DNA of 47,139 nucleotides, taken from the NCBI RefSeq assembly GCF_001613145.1, contig NZ_BDBU01000026.1, forward strand, positions 1 through 47,139, given 5' to 3'. Origin of the DNA: Nocardia jejuensis NBRC 103114. Its GTDB lineage: Bacteria > Actinomycetota > Actinomycetes > Mycobacteriales > Mycobacteriaceae. Made by a program: the position numbers and the translations under genes. Below, piece after piece: positions 1-7,233 of this stretch. The notes under the pieces are model-generated. The model was not told where the DNA came from, ran no database searches, and worked only from the letters and a program-made list of their open reading frames with translations. Every line of letters begins with the position of its first letter. Within the stretch, counting starts at the first letter, position 1.

Positions 1-230
1 GAGGCGACCGCGGCCGCCGCCGCGCCGAGCCGGGTCAGCTCTTTGTCGTGTCTGCCCGCCAGGGCCACGGTGGTCTCGACCACCTGCAGCGGTGCGGTGT
101 CGGCCGCCAGTCGCCCGATGCCGTCGAGCACGGACCCGCCGCGCGCCGCGGCGAGCAGCTCTCCGACGCCGAGCGCACCCAGCCCTACCGCCGCCGCGCT
201 CAGCAGCCGACCCCTACCGTTTTCCGACAC
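1..230 (-). CDS. N-terminus of a membrane protein, perhaps a membrane-anchored molybdopterin oxidoreductase (cut by window edge)
   Basis: An open frame runs from a GTG at 230 off the left edge, giving 76 residues. The start is MSENGRGR, followed by a hydrophobic segment at about residues 9-30 (LLSAAAVGLGALGVGELLAA), a loop, and the beginning of a second Ala-rich segment. The GVGELLAA and VVETTVALAGRHDKELTRLG pattern resembles the multi-pass N-terminal anchor of actinobacterial sulfite-oxidase-type molybdopterin oxidoreductases, whose loop often has the form DxTPxxxxxxxxxxFGxxDK. The catalytic part lies outside the window, so the function is a guess. The gene is divergent from the RNA ligase gene and separated from it by 180 bp. 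Confidence 0.5.
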   Translation of the reverse strand, partial: MSENGRGRLLSAAAVGLGALGVGELLAAARGGSVLDGIGRLAADTAPLQVVETTVALAGRHDKELTRLGAAAAAVA

Positions 231-410
231 GGCACAACCTTTCCTCGATACCCGGGTTGTCAGGGCCCATTGTTCCCTAGCCCGGGTGTGGCCCAGCGGG
301 ATTCGCCCCGACGCACGAGACGCCGGGCCCCTGCGTACGCCGCCGCCGAAATCCGATGGACGGGCTCCCGCACCGAACCTACGCTCGCACGGTCGAAAGG
401 GGAGATTGTC

Positions 411-1502
411 ATGTCGACACTGAAGGTGACCGTGGAACAGCTGACCGTGCATCCGCACCCGAACGCGGACCGGCTGGAGCTGGCGCAAGTCGGACTCTAT
501 CGCGCGGTGGTGGCCAAGGGACAGTTCTCGACCGGTGACCATGCCCTCTACATTCCGGAGCAGGCGCTACTGCCGGATCCGCTGATCGAGGAACTCGGGC
601 TCACGGGCAAACTCGCGGGCGGCGCGCGCAATCGGGTGAAGATCGTCCGGTTGCGCGGTGAGGTGTCGCAGGGCATCGTCTGCCTGCCCGCACAGGTCGA
701 TGGCGTCGATCTGCCCGCCGCCGCGGCGGCGGGCACCGATTTCGCCGAACTGCTCGGCATCGTCAAATGGGTTCCACCCGTGCCGGTTTCGATGTCCGGG
801 CAGGTCGAGCCCGCGCCGGATCTGATTCGCTGGATCGACGTGGAGAACATCGCGCGCTACCCGGACATCTTCACCGCGGGTGAGCCCGTGGTGGCGACCG
901 AGAAGATCCACGGCAGCGCCTGCCTGTTCACCTACGATCGCCCGAGTGACCGGGCATTGGTGTCCTCCAAGGGAATCGGCGCGCAGAACCTCGCGCTGAC
1001 CGTCAGCGACACCAATCTGTACTGGCGGGCGGTGCGCCGATTCCAGCTTCCGGACGTGGCCCGGAAGCTGGCCGCGAGCCTCGAGGTCGATCGCGTCGCG
1101 CTGTTCGGTGAGGTGTACGGCGCGGGTGTGCAGGATCTGCACTACGGTGCGAACGCGAGCCAGGACGACTCGATCGGGTACGCGCTGTTCGACATCGCCG
1201 TCGGTTCGCAGGCGAACCCGAGGCGCTGGCTGAGTCCGGCCGAGATCGATTCCGCGCTAGCGGATCTCGCGGCGGACGTGCCGCGCGTACCGGTGCTCTA
1301 CGACGGGCCGTACGACATCGACACCCTGCTGCGGCTCGCGGACGGCGCCGAGACGGTGACCGGCACCGGCGCGAACATCCGCGAGGGGCTGGTGGTGCGC
1401 CCCGCTGCCGAGCGGTACTCCGAGGTGCTCGGCGGACGAGCCATCGGCAAGCTCGTCTCCCCGGGCTACCTGCTGCGCGCGGGCGGCACGGAGTACGAGT
1501 AG
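411..1502 (+). CDS. ATP-dependent RNA ligase, Rnl5 (Deinococcus DraRnl) type
   Basis: The protein has 363 residues and combines an N-terminal OB-like domain (about 1-140) with a C-terminal nucleotidyltransferase domain. Visible ligase motifs are motif I EKIHG with the probable AMP-accepting Lys165, motif III LFGEVYG, motif IV REGLVVRP and motif V IGKLVSPGYL. An OB domain in front of the transferase domain is the layout of the Deinococcus Rnl family, which seals RNA nicks. The frame is open upstream to 48, but ATG 411 has a good ribosome site (AAAGGGGAG, 396-404) and homology starts there. It stands alone and converges on glyS through a strong terminator. The biological substrate in actinomycetes is not known to me. 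Confidence 0.85.
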   Translation: MSTLKVTVEQLTVHPHPNADRLELAQVGLYRAVVAKGQFSTGDHALYIPEQALLPDPLIEELGLTGKLAGGARNRVKIVRLRGEVSQGIVCLPAQVDGVDLPAAAAAGTDFAELLGIVKWVPPVPVSMSGQVEPAPDLIRWIDVENIARYPDIFTAGEPVVATEKIHGSACLFTYDRPSDRALVSSKGIGAQNLALTVSDTNLYWRAVRRFQLPDVARKLAASLEVDRVALFGEVYGAGVQDLHYGANASQDDSIGYALFDIAVGSQANPRRWLSPAEIDSALADLAADVPRVPVLYDGPYDIDTLLRLADGAETVTGTGANIREGLVVRPAAERYSEVLGGRAIGKLVSPGYLLRAGGTEYE

Positions 1503-1505
1503 AAA

Positions 1506-1557
1506 CGAGACCGGCTGCTGCCCAGCGCTTTCCGCTACTGGGCAGCAGCCGGTCTCG
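1506..1557. terminator. Bidirectional terminator hairpin between RNA ligase and glyS
   Basis: A perfect 20-bp inverted repeat (arms 1506-1525 and 1538-1557) flanks a 12-nt loop. It begins 4 bp after the ligase stop and ends 20 bp before the glyS stop, so it can end transcription from both convergent genes. There is no T-tract, as is usual in high-GC actinomycetes. Confidence 0.85.
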
Positions 1558-1576
1558 AATGTATCGACTACCGAGA

Positions 1577-2983
1577 TCAGGCGCCGATGAGGCGCGCGGC
1601 CAGGTAGCCCTCCACTTGATCGAGAGCGATGCGCTCCTGCGCCATGGAGTCGCGCTCACGCACGGTGACCGCGTGGTCCTCGAGCGTGTCGAAGTCGACC
1701 GTGATGCAGAACGGGGTGCCGATCTCGTCCTGACGGCGGTACCGACGGCCGATCGCACCCGAATCGTCGAACTCGACGTTCCAGTTGCGACGCAGCTGCG
1801 CGGCCAGATCCTTCGCCTTCGGCGACAGATCCGCATTGCGCGAGAGCGGCAGCACCGCGGCCTTGACCGGCGCCAGGCGGCGATCCAGCTTCAGCACCGT
1901 GCGCTTCTCCAGCACGCCCTTGGCGTTGGGCGCCTCGTCCTCGCTGTAGGCGTCCACCAGGAAGGCCATCAGCGAGCGGGTCAGACCGGCGGCCGGCTCG
2001 ATCACGTACGGCGTGAAGCGCTCACCGGTGGTCTGATCGAAGAAGCTCAGATCCTGGCCCGAATGCTCCGAGTGGGTCTTGAGGTCGAAGTCGGTGCGGT
2101 TGGCCAAGCCCTCGAGCTCGCCCCACTCGCTGCCCTGGAAGCGGAAGCGGTACTCGATGTCCACCGTGCGGGTGGAGTAGTGCGAGAGCTTCTCCTTCGG
2201 GTGCTCGAACAGGCGCAGGTTCTCCGGGTCGATGCCCAGATCCGTGTACCAGGCCAGCCGGGTGTCGATCCAGTACTGGTGCCACTGCTCGTCCTCGCCC
2301 GGCTTGACGAAGAACTCCATCTCCATCTGCTCGAACTCACGCGTGCGGAAGATGAAGTTGCCCGGCGTGATCTCGTTGCGGAAGCTCTTGCCGATCTGGG
2401 CGATGCCGAACGGCGGCTTCTTGCGCGCGGTGGTCTCGACGTTCTTGTAATTGACGAAGATGCCCTGCGCGGTCTCGGGCCGTAGGTAGTGCATGCCGTC
2501 TTCGGATTCGACCGGGCCCAGGTAGGTCTTGAGCATCATGTTGAAGTCGCGCGGCTCGGTCCACTTGCCGACGGTGCCGCAATCGGGGCAGCCGACGAGT
2601 TCCATGGACACGCTGTCCGGGTCCTCGATCTTGTGCTTCTCCGCGTACGCCTCCTGCAGGTGGTCCTGCCGGTGCCGCTTGTGGCAGTTCAGGCATTCGA
2701 CCAGCGGATCGTTGAAGACCGAGACGTGACCGGAGGCCACCCACACCTGACGCGGCAGGATGATCGAGGAATCCAGGCCGACCACATCGTCACGGCTGGT
2801 GACCATGGACCGCCACCACTGCCGCTTGATGTTCTCCTTGAGCTCGACTCCGAGCGGGCCGTAATCCCACGCCGACTTGGTGCCGCCGTAGATCTCGCCG
2901 CTCGGGTACACCAGACCCCGGCGTTTTGCGAGGTTGGCGACGGTGTCCACCTTCGACTTGGGTGCCACTGAAGATTTCTCCAT
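1577..2983 (-). CDS. glyS: Glycyl-tRNA synthetase (single-chain, dimeric type)
   Basis: The protein has 468 residues and charges tRNA-Gly in the cytoplasm. It is the eukaryote/archaea-like homodimeric class II form, close in length to M. tuberculosis GlyS. Visible features are the N-terminal RRGLVYPSGEIYGG and WDYGPLG, a cysteine cluster (CLNCHKRH and CPDCG) that probably binds zinc, class II motif 2 at FRNEITPGNFIFRTREFEQ, and motif 3 with GLTRSLMAF. The C-terminal anticodon-binding domain starts near LAPVKAAVLPL. The start is ATG 2983. It is divergent from smtB, and its 5' leader contains an 8-bp inverted repeat described separately. Confidence 0.97.
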   Translation of the reverse strand: MEKSSVAPKSKVDTVANLAKRRGLVYPSGEIYGGTKSAWDYGPLGVELKENIKRQWWRSMVTSRDDVVGLDSSIILPRQVWVASGHVSVFNDPLVECLNCHKRHRQDHLQEAYAEKHKIEDPDSVSMELVGCPDCGTVGKWTEPRDFNMMLKTYLGPVESEDGMHYLRPETAQGIFVNYKNVETTARKKPPFGIAQIGKSFRNEITPGNFIFRTREFEQMEMEFFVKPGEDEQWHQYWIDTRLAWYTDLGIDPENLRLFEHPKEKLSHYSTRTVDIEYRFRFQGSEWGELEGLANRTDFDLKTHSEHSGQDLSFFDQTTGERFTPYVIEPAAGLTRSLMAFLVDAYSEDEAPNAKGVLEKRTVLKLDRRLAPVKAAVLPLSRNADLSPKAKDLAAQLRRNWNVEFDDSGAIGRRYRRQDEIGTPFCITVDFDTLEDHAVTVRERDSMAQERIALDQVEGYLAARLIGA

Positions 2984-3004
2984 CCGGTCCGGAAGATTGC
3001 AAAG

Positions 3005-3037
3005 GATTGACCTCCAGCCTATCGGTCGGGGTCAATC
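3005..3037 (-). promoter_or_regulatory. Inverted repeat in the 5' leader of glyS
   Basis: Perfect 8-bp arms GATTGACC (3005-3012) and GGTCAATC (3030-3037) are separated by 17 bp, ending 22 bp before the glyS start codon. Bases inside the loop can extend the helix (ACC/GGC around GATA). It could be an operator or an RNA hairpin in the leader. I see no T-box core sequence. Confidence 0.45.
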
Positions 3038-3107
3038 GCGTTTACACCCGATGCCCCCACACCCGGAACGCCCGCCGACGCCCTGACCGGCTGTGCCGCG
3101 CGCCTAT

Positions 3108-3136
3108 TTGACATGCGCACCCATGCATACAAAAAT
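3108..3136 (+). promoter_or_regulatory. Candidate smtB-zur promoter
   Basis: A consensus -35 TTGACA (3108-3113) is followed after 17 bp by AAAAAT (3131-3136), a weak -10 match, in an otherwise GC-rich region. The AT-rich stretch also holds ATGCAT and GGCAT words that could be part of a metal-regulator operator, but no clean SmtB or Zur box is visible. Confidence 0.4.
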
Positions 3137-3166
3137 GGCATCGGTTTCCAATAAGGAGTTGGTTCG

Positions 3167-3562
3167 ATGACCACGGACAGTGGTGCACCGCTGCGGCGAT
3201 CACACGTCGCGACGGAGGCCCCGACCGCGATTCCACACGACCCGTACCCGTACCGGTCGCCTCAACCGCCCGCGGTGCCGCCCCGCACCATCCTCGATTC
3301 CGCTGGGGAACTGCTGCGCGCGCTCGCGGCGCCGGTGCGCATCGCCATCGTGCTGCAGCTGCGCGAATCGCCGCGCTGCGTGCACGAACTGGTCGACACC
3401 CTCGGGGTCACCCAGCCGCTGATCAGCCAGCACCTGCGGATCCTCAAGTCCGCGGGCGTGGTGCGCGGTGAGCGCACCGGACGCGAAGTGATCTACGAAC
3501 TGGTGGACGAGCACCTGGCGCATATCGTCATCGATGCCGTCGCACACGCCGAGGAGGGGTGA
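3167..3562 (+). CDS. smtB: Zinc-responsive ArsR/SmtB-family repressor
   Basis: The protein has 131 residues: a proline-rich 35-residue tail, then an ArsR winged helix with recognition helix region TLGVTQPLISQHLRILKSAG. Near the C-terminus is DEHLAHIVIDAVAHAEE, which fits the alpha-5 metal site DxHx10HxxE, so it should bind zinc at the dimer interface. In M. tuberculosis the orthologue Rv2358 represses itself and zur and is released by zinc. The start ATG 3167 has AAGGAG at 3153-3158. The zur start lies 1 bp after its stop, so the two genes form an operon. Confidence 0.93.
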   Translation: MTTDSGAPLRRSHVATEAPTAIPHDPYPYRSPQPPAVPPRTILDSAGELLRALAAPVRIAIVLQLRESPRCVHELVDTLGVTQPLISQHLRILKSAGVVRGERTGREVIYELVDEHLAHIVIDAVAHAEEG

Positions 3563-3563
3563 G

Positions 3564-3971
3564 GTGGGAACCACCGAGAAGACCGTGGGTGTGCGCAGCA
3601 CCCGCCAGCGCAGCGCCATCGCGGCACTGCTCGCCGACATCGACGAATTCCGCTCCGCGCAGGAGTTGCACGACGAGCTGCGCAAGCGCGGTGAGGGCAT
3701 CGGGCTGACCACGGTCTACCGGACCCTGCAGTCGCTGGCCGAGGCCGGATTGGTCGACATGCTGCGCACCGATTCCGGCGAGTCGGTGTACCGGCAGTGC
3801 TCGACCGGGCACCACCACCACCTGGTGTGCCGGCATTGCGGGCGCACGGTCGAGGTCGAGGGACCGACCGTCGAGGCGTGGGCCGACTCCATCGCCGCCG
3901 AGCACGGGTTCACCGAGATCAGCCACACCATGGAGATCTTCGGCACCTGCCGCGCGTGCGCCAAAGCCTGA
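3564..3971 (+). CDS. zur: Zinc uptake regulator, Fur family
   Basis: The protein has 135 residues with an N-terminal winged helix (RSTRQRSAIAALL to GLTTVYRTLQSLAEAGLVD) and a C-terminal metal and dimerisation domain. HHHHLVCRHCG and the terminal CRAC supply the two CxxC pairs of the structural zinc site. GTG 3564 is preferred: it has a GAGGAGGGG ribosome site inside the end of smtB, whereas the upstream in-frame ATG (3534) would overlap smtB. Zur represses zinc uptake and alternative ribosomal protein genes when zinc is abundant. Co-transcription with smtB gives two opposite zinc responses from one operon, as in M. tuberculosis Rv2358-Rv2359. Confidence 0.95.
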   Translation: MGTTEKTVGVRSTRQRSAIAALLADIDEFRSAQELHDELRKRGEGIGLTTVYRTLQSLAEAGLVDMLRTDSGESVYRQCSTGHHHHLVCRHCGRTVEVEGPTVEAWADSIAAEHGFTEISHTMEIFGTCRACAKA

Positions 3972-4010
3972 GCATCACGGGCGGGAAGCCGACTCGGACC
4001 CCGACGCGAA

Positions 4011-4979
4011 TCAGGCCGTGACCAATTCCCCAGTGCCCGCCGGGACCGGATCGGCTCGGCGGGCGCGCAGTACGCCCAGGCCCAGGAGCCCGGCGGCGGC
4101 GACCGCCCACACCAGCAGGACCGCCAGCGGCGTACCCGCTCCCGCGCCACCGAAGAACGCTTGCGCGCGCAGCAGCGTGGCGGCGGCGCCCGGCGGCAGG
4201 AACTGACCGATCGTTCCCCAGGGCCGCGGGAGCAGTTCGGGTGCGGAAGTGGCCGCGGAGAACGGGTTTCCGATGAGCAGCATGGTCAGCGCCGCGATTC
4301 CGATGCCCGCGCGGCCGACGACGGCGGCGACACCGACCACGGTTCCGGCCACGGCGAAGGACACCAGTCCCGCGATGGCCGCGAGGGCCGGGTACGAGCC
4401 CGGCAGCAGCGACAGCCAACCCTGCACGATCACCATGCTGAGCAGGCCACCGGCAACCGCGAAGGTGATCAGCCCCAGACCGCGAGCCGCGACCGAGGTG
4501 ATGAGCAGCGTCAGCAGCACACCGGCGGCGATGCCCGACATGACCAGCGGCAGCACCATCGCGCCGAATCCGGCCCCGCGCGGATCGTCGGGATCGGCGG
4601 CCACCACGTCCTGAACGGGTGCGGCCGATGCCCCCGAGAGCTGCTGCGCGACGGCCGAAAGCTGTTGCGCCACCATCGGGCTCGCGGCCGAGGCGACCAG
4701 GACCCGAGTCTGCCCACCGGTCACGATGGCGCCGTACACCTCTCGATCGTCGATGGCCGCGCGGGCGGCGGATTCGTCCGCGACGGTGCGGATGTCGAAG
4801 GCGTCCGAGTCCCGGGCCGCGAGCTGCTGCGCGACGGCCGCCGCCTGCGGTCCGGCCACGGCCACCGGTAGATCGCGCGGTGCGATCCGGGCGGCGGGCC
4901 AGGCGAACGCGATCAGCATGACGGCTTGGATGAGCGCGGCGGCGAGTCCGAGTGCCACTGCGCGCTGAGCGGTAGTCAT
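4011..4979 (-). CDS. Multi-pass membrane protein resembling YhgE/DUF3533 or ABC-2 permease proteins
   Basis: The protein has 322 residues. One N-terminal membrane helix (about 6-30) is followed by a roughly 125-residue outer domain beginning ARIAPRDLPVAVAGPQ, then five hydrophobic segments to the C-terminus. The single helix, soluble domain with a DLPVAVxGP start and C-terminal membrane bundle recall DUF3533/YhgE-like proteins that are often linked to drug or lipid export. No ATPase gene is adjacent. ATG 4979 is chosen because the frame upstream crosses the tetR promoter and GGGGAC precedes this start. It is divergent from a TetR regulator and probably controlled by it. Confidence 0.75.
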   Translation of the reverse strand: MTTAQRAVALGLAAALIQAVMLIAFAWPAARIAPRDLPVAVAGPQAAAVAQQLAARDSDAFDIRTVADESAARAAIDDREVYGAIVTGGQTRVLVASAASPMVAQQLSAVAQQLSGASAAPVQDVVAADPDDPRGAGFGAMVLPLVMSGIAAGVLLTLLITSVAARGLGLITFAVAGGLLSMVIVQGWLSLLPGSYPALAAIAGLVSFAVAGTVVGVAAVVGRAGIGIAALTMLLIGNPFSAATSAPELLPRPWGTIGQFLPPGAAATLLRAQAFFGGAGAGTPLAVLLVWAVAAAGLLGLGVLRARRADPVPAGTGELVTA

Positions 4980-5046
4980 AGGTGTCCCCAAGAAAAGCGA
5001 AGGTTCGTTCTTTTTGATGGGACAACCCTGACATCGAGCTGTCACC

Positions 5047-5075
5047 TTGTCAAGAACGGATATTCGTTTTACTTT
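5047..5075 (+). promoter_or_regulatory. tetR promoter with a palindromic operator in its spacer
   Basis: TTGTCA (5047-5052) and TACTTT (5070-5075) are separated by 17 bp. The near-palindrome AACGGATATTCGTT (5055-5068; 6 of 7 pairs) fills the spacer, where TetR binding would block RNA polymerase. The -10 ends 7 nt before ATG 5083, so transcription may start at or next to the start codon. Confidence 0.6.
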
Positions 5076-5082
5076 TGGAGAC

Positions 5083-5715
5083 ATGCCCCGAGTAAGCGAA
5101 GAACACCTGGAACGCCGCAGGCAGCAGATCCTCGACGCCGCGCAAACGTGCTTCGCCCGAAAGGGCCTTCACACCACCACCATGCAGGACGTGTTCGCCG
5201 AATCCGGCCTGTCCGCCGGTGCGGTGTACCGCTATTTCAAGAGCAAGGACGACATCATCGCGGCCCTCACCACCGAGGCCGCCGTCGATCTGCGCGCGGC
5301 CCTGAGCGAGGCCGTCTACAGCGACCCGCTCCCCACTCCCCCGGAACTGGTCCGCGTCATCGCCGAGACCATCGTGCGGCTCAGCAAACCCGGCGGGCCG
5401 GTGCCACTCATCCCCCAGGCGTGGGCGCTGGCGCTGACCGACGCCAATATCGCCGATTACGTCCGCACCAATATCGGTGGCATCCGCCGACTCTGGCTCG
5501 ACTACGCCGAACGCATGCGCGAGATCGGCTGGCTCCCGGCCGATGCCGACACCGACGCGGTCGCCAAGGCGCTACTGGGTCTGCTACCGGGCTTCATCCT
5601 GCAGCACCTCATCCTCGGCGACACCGATCCGGACACCTTCGCCCGCGGGGTGGAACTACTGCTCCCGGAGTACCGGCACGCGGCGCTACCCGAAATCGCG
5701 CCTGTTCGAACGTGA
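5083..5715 (+). CDS. TetR-family transcriptional regulator
   Basis: The protein has 210 residues. The N-terminal helix-turn-helix is clear: RRRQQILDAAQTCFARKG, then TTMQDVFAESGLSAGAVYRYF and KSKDDIIAAL. The remainder is an alpha-helical ligand-binding domain with LVRVIAETIVRLS, typical of the family. The start ATG 5083 follows the promoter and operator described above. It probably represses itself and the divergent membrane protein gene; the inducing ligand cannot be read from the sequence. Confidence 0.92.
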   Translation: MPRVSEEHLERRRQQILDAAQTCFARKGLHTTTMQDVFAESGLSAGAVYRYFKSKDDIIAALTTEAAVDLRAALSEAVYSDPLPTPPELVRVIAETIVRLSKPGGPVPLIPQAWALALTDANIADYVRTNIGGIRRLWLDYAERMREIGWLPADADTDAVAKALLGLLPGFILQHLILGDTDPDTFARGVELLLPEYRHAALPEIAPVRT

Positions 5716-5746
5716 TTCGAGGTCGGGCGCGATTCGGCGGGCACGC

Positions 5747-5767
5747 CGGGCAGGAACTCCCTGCCCG
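5747..5767 (+). terminator. Hairpin after tetR
   Basis: An 8-bp perfect stem, CGGGCAGG (5747-5754) with CCTGCCCG (5760-5767), and a 5-nt loop start 31 bp after the tetR stop. It probably ends the tetR transcript. Confidence 0.5.
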
Positions 5768-5943
5768 CGAGGGCCGACCACTACCCGGCCCGGTGCGGGC
5801 CGGACCGCTCGTCGCCGAGCCGAACAGCGACCGCCCGATCCGGTAGCCGGTGCAGCCGTAGTCGTGCGGCCAGGTGGACACAACGCGTGAACACCGCCGC
5901 TCACGGTCGGCCCCTTGCGATTTCGGCAGCGAACCCCTCGGCG

Positions 5944-6354
5944 CTAGGGCAGCAGCAGGCCCTCGCGGGAACGCCCGACACCCGAGAGCACCAGCAGCAG
6001 CATGGTGGTGAGCGCCTCGTCGTCGAGCCCGGCGGCCGGGAAGGTGTAGCGCAGCAGGATGTCGGCCAGTTTGGTCTGGTTGATCACCGTGATGGAACCG
6101 AACTGCAGGGCGGCATTGCGTTCGGCGACGCGCTTGTGCAGCTGCGGTTTCAGCGGGCGATCCCAGGCCAGGACCGCGGTGAGGGTGAGCACGTCCAGAC
6201 CGGGAGCGAGATTGACCCCGCGCAGCGAGCACAGCGCTCCGTCGAATTCGAAACCCAGACCGGTGTCCTCGACGCGGACGTTCACGTCGTAGTTGAGCAG
6301 GCACGCACCCGCGCGCGCCTGCAGTTCCTGAGCGGACGCGGGAACCTCGGTCAT
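5944..6354 (-). CDS. YbjN-domain / type III secretion chaperone-like protein
   Basis: The protein has 136 residues with an alternating beta pattern (NYDVNVRVEDTGLGFEFDG, VLTLTAVLAWDRPL) and no membrane segment or signal peptide. The fold looks like the small YbjN/T3SS-chaperone-like group, and its position next to uppS matches Rv2360c of M. tuberculosis, a protein of unknown function. ATG 6354 overlaps the uppS stop (ATGA), which shows translational coupling; the longer upstream frame lies inside uppS. A cytoplasmic adaptor role is only inference from fold class. Confidence 0.75.
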   Translation of the reverse strand: MTEVPASAQELQARAGACLLNYDVNVRVEDTGLGFEFDGALCSLRGVNLAPGLDVLTLTAVLAWDRPLKPQLHKRVAERNAALQFGSITVINQTKLADILLRYTFPAAGLDDEALTTMLLLVLSGVGRSREGLLLP

Positions 6355-7154
6355 TTGACGCCTCCGAATCGGCGGTCGCGCTGGGCGTATTCGAGGCAGG
6401 CGGCCCACAGGTTGCGCCGGTCGAAATCGGGAAAGAGCGTTTCCTGGAAGACGTACTCGGCGTACGCGGACTGCCAGATCAGGAAGTTGGAGGAGCGGAA
6501 CTCACCGGACGGACGCAGGAACAGATCCACGTCCGGCATATCGGGCTCGTCCATGAACTGAGCGAGGGTGTCCTCGGTGACCTTCTCCGGATCGATCTCG
6601 CCGGTCGCCACTCTGCGGGCGATTTCTCTTGCGGCATCGGCGATTTCGGCACGACCGCCGTAGTTGACGCACATGGTCAGCGTCATCACGTCGTTGTCCT
6701 GGGTGAGCTCCTGCGCGACCTCGAGCTCCTTGATCACGCTGCGCCACAGGCGCGGTCGCCGACCGGCCCAGCGCACCCGCACACCCATTTCGTGCATCTC
6801 GTCGCGGCGGCGGCGGATCACATCGCGATTGAAGCCCATCAGGAAGCGCACCTCGTCGGGGCTGCGCCGCCAGTTCTCGGTGGAGAACGCGTACGCCGAG
6901 AGCCACTTCACGCCCATCTCGATGCAGCCCTCGACGGTGTCCATGAGCACCGCCTCGCCGCGCTCGTGCCCGGCGGTGCGCGGCAAACCCTGCTCCTGCG
7001 CCCACCGGCCGTTGCCGTCCATCACCAGCGCGACGTGCCGGGGCACGAACTCGGCGGGGATGGCGGGCGGGGTCGCCCCGGACGGGTGCGGCGACGGGGG
7101 ACGCACCGTGCGCTGGGCTGCGGAGGGCTTGCGGTTACCGATCACGCACACCAT
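6351..7154 (-). CDS. uppS: Long-chain cis-prenyl (decaprenyl/undecaprenyl) diphosphate synthase
   Basis: The protein has about 267 residues and makes the polyprenyl diphosphate carrier for peptidoglycan and arabinogalactan by adding isopentenyl diphosphate units in cis. Visible motifs are HVALVMDGNGRWA with the catalytic Asp, SAYAFSTENWRR, and the C-terminal DLFLRPSGE followed by SNFLIWQSAYAEY. It corresponds to Rv2361c. The start is uncertain: ATG 7154 directly abuts GGCAGG, while GTG 7145 sits 9 nt after it and may be the better-spaced start. It overlaps the downstream YbjN-like gene by four bases. Confidence 0.95.
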   Translation of the reverse strand: MVCVIGNRKPSAAQRTVRPPSPHPSGATPPAIPAEFVPRHVALVMDGNGRWAQEQGLPRTAGHERGEAVLMDTVEGCIEMGVKWLSAYAFSTENWRRSPDEVRFLMGFNRDVIRRRRDEMHEMGVRVRWAGRRPRLWRSVIKELEVAQELTQDNDVMTLTMCVNYGGRAEIADAAREIARRVATGEIDPEKVTEDTLAQFMDEPDMPDVDLFLRPSGEFRSSNFLIWQSAYAEYVFQETLFPDFDRRNLWAACLEYAQRDRRFGGVK

Positions 7155-7233
7155 CCTGCCCGACGCCCGCGAGGCGTCGAACGCGCCCACGGGATTCGCG
7201 CATCCTCTCCACGAATCCGGCACATCCGCCCGG

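Noticed and set aside
2984..3060. T-box riboswitch before glyS
   Set aside because: The leader is too short and lacks the T-box core; only a simple inverted repeat is present.
3100..3166. Zur or SmtB box in the smtB-zur promoter
   Set aside because: The AT-rich words do not form a convincing palindrome that fits known sites.
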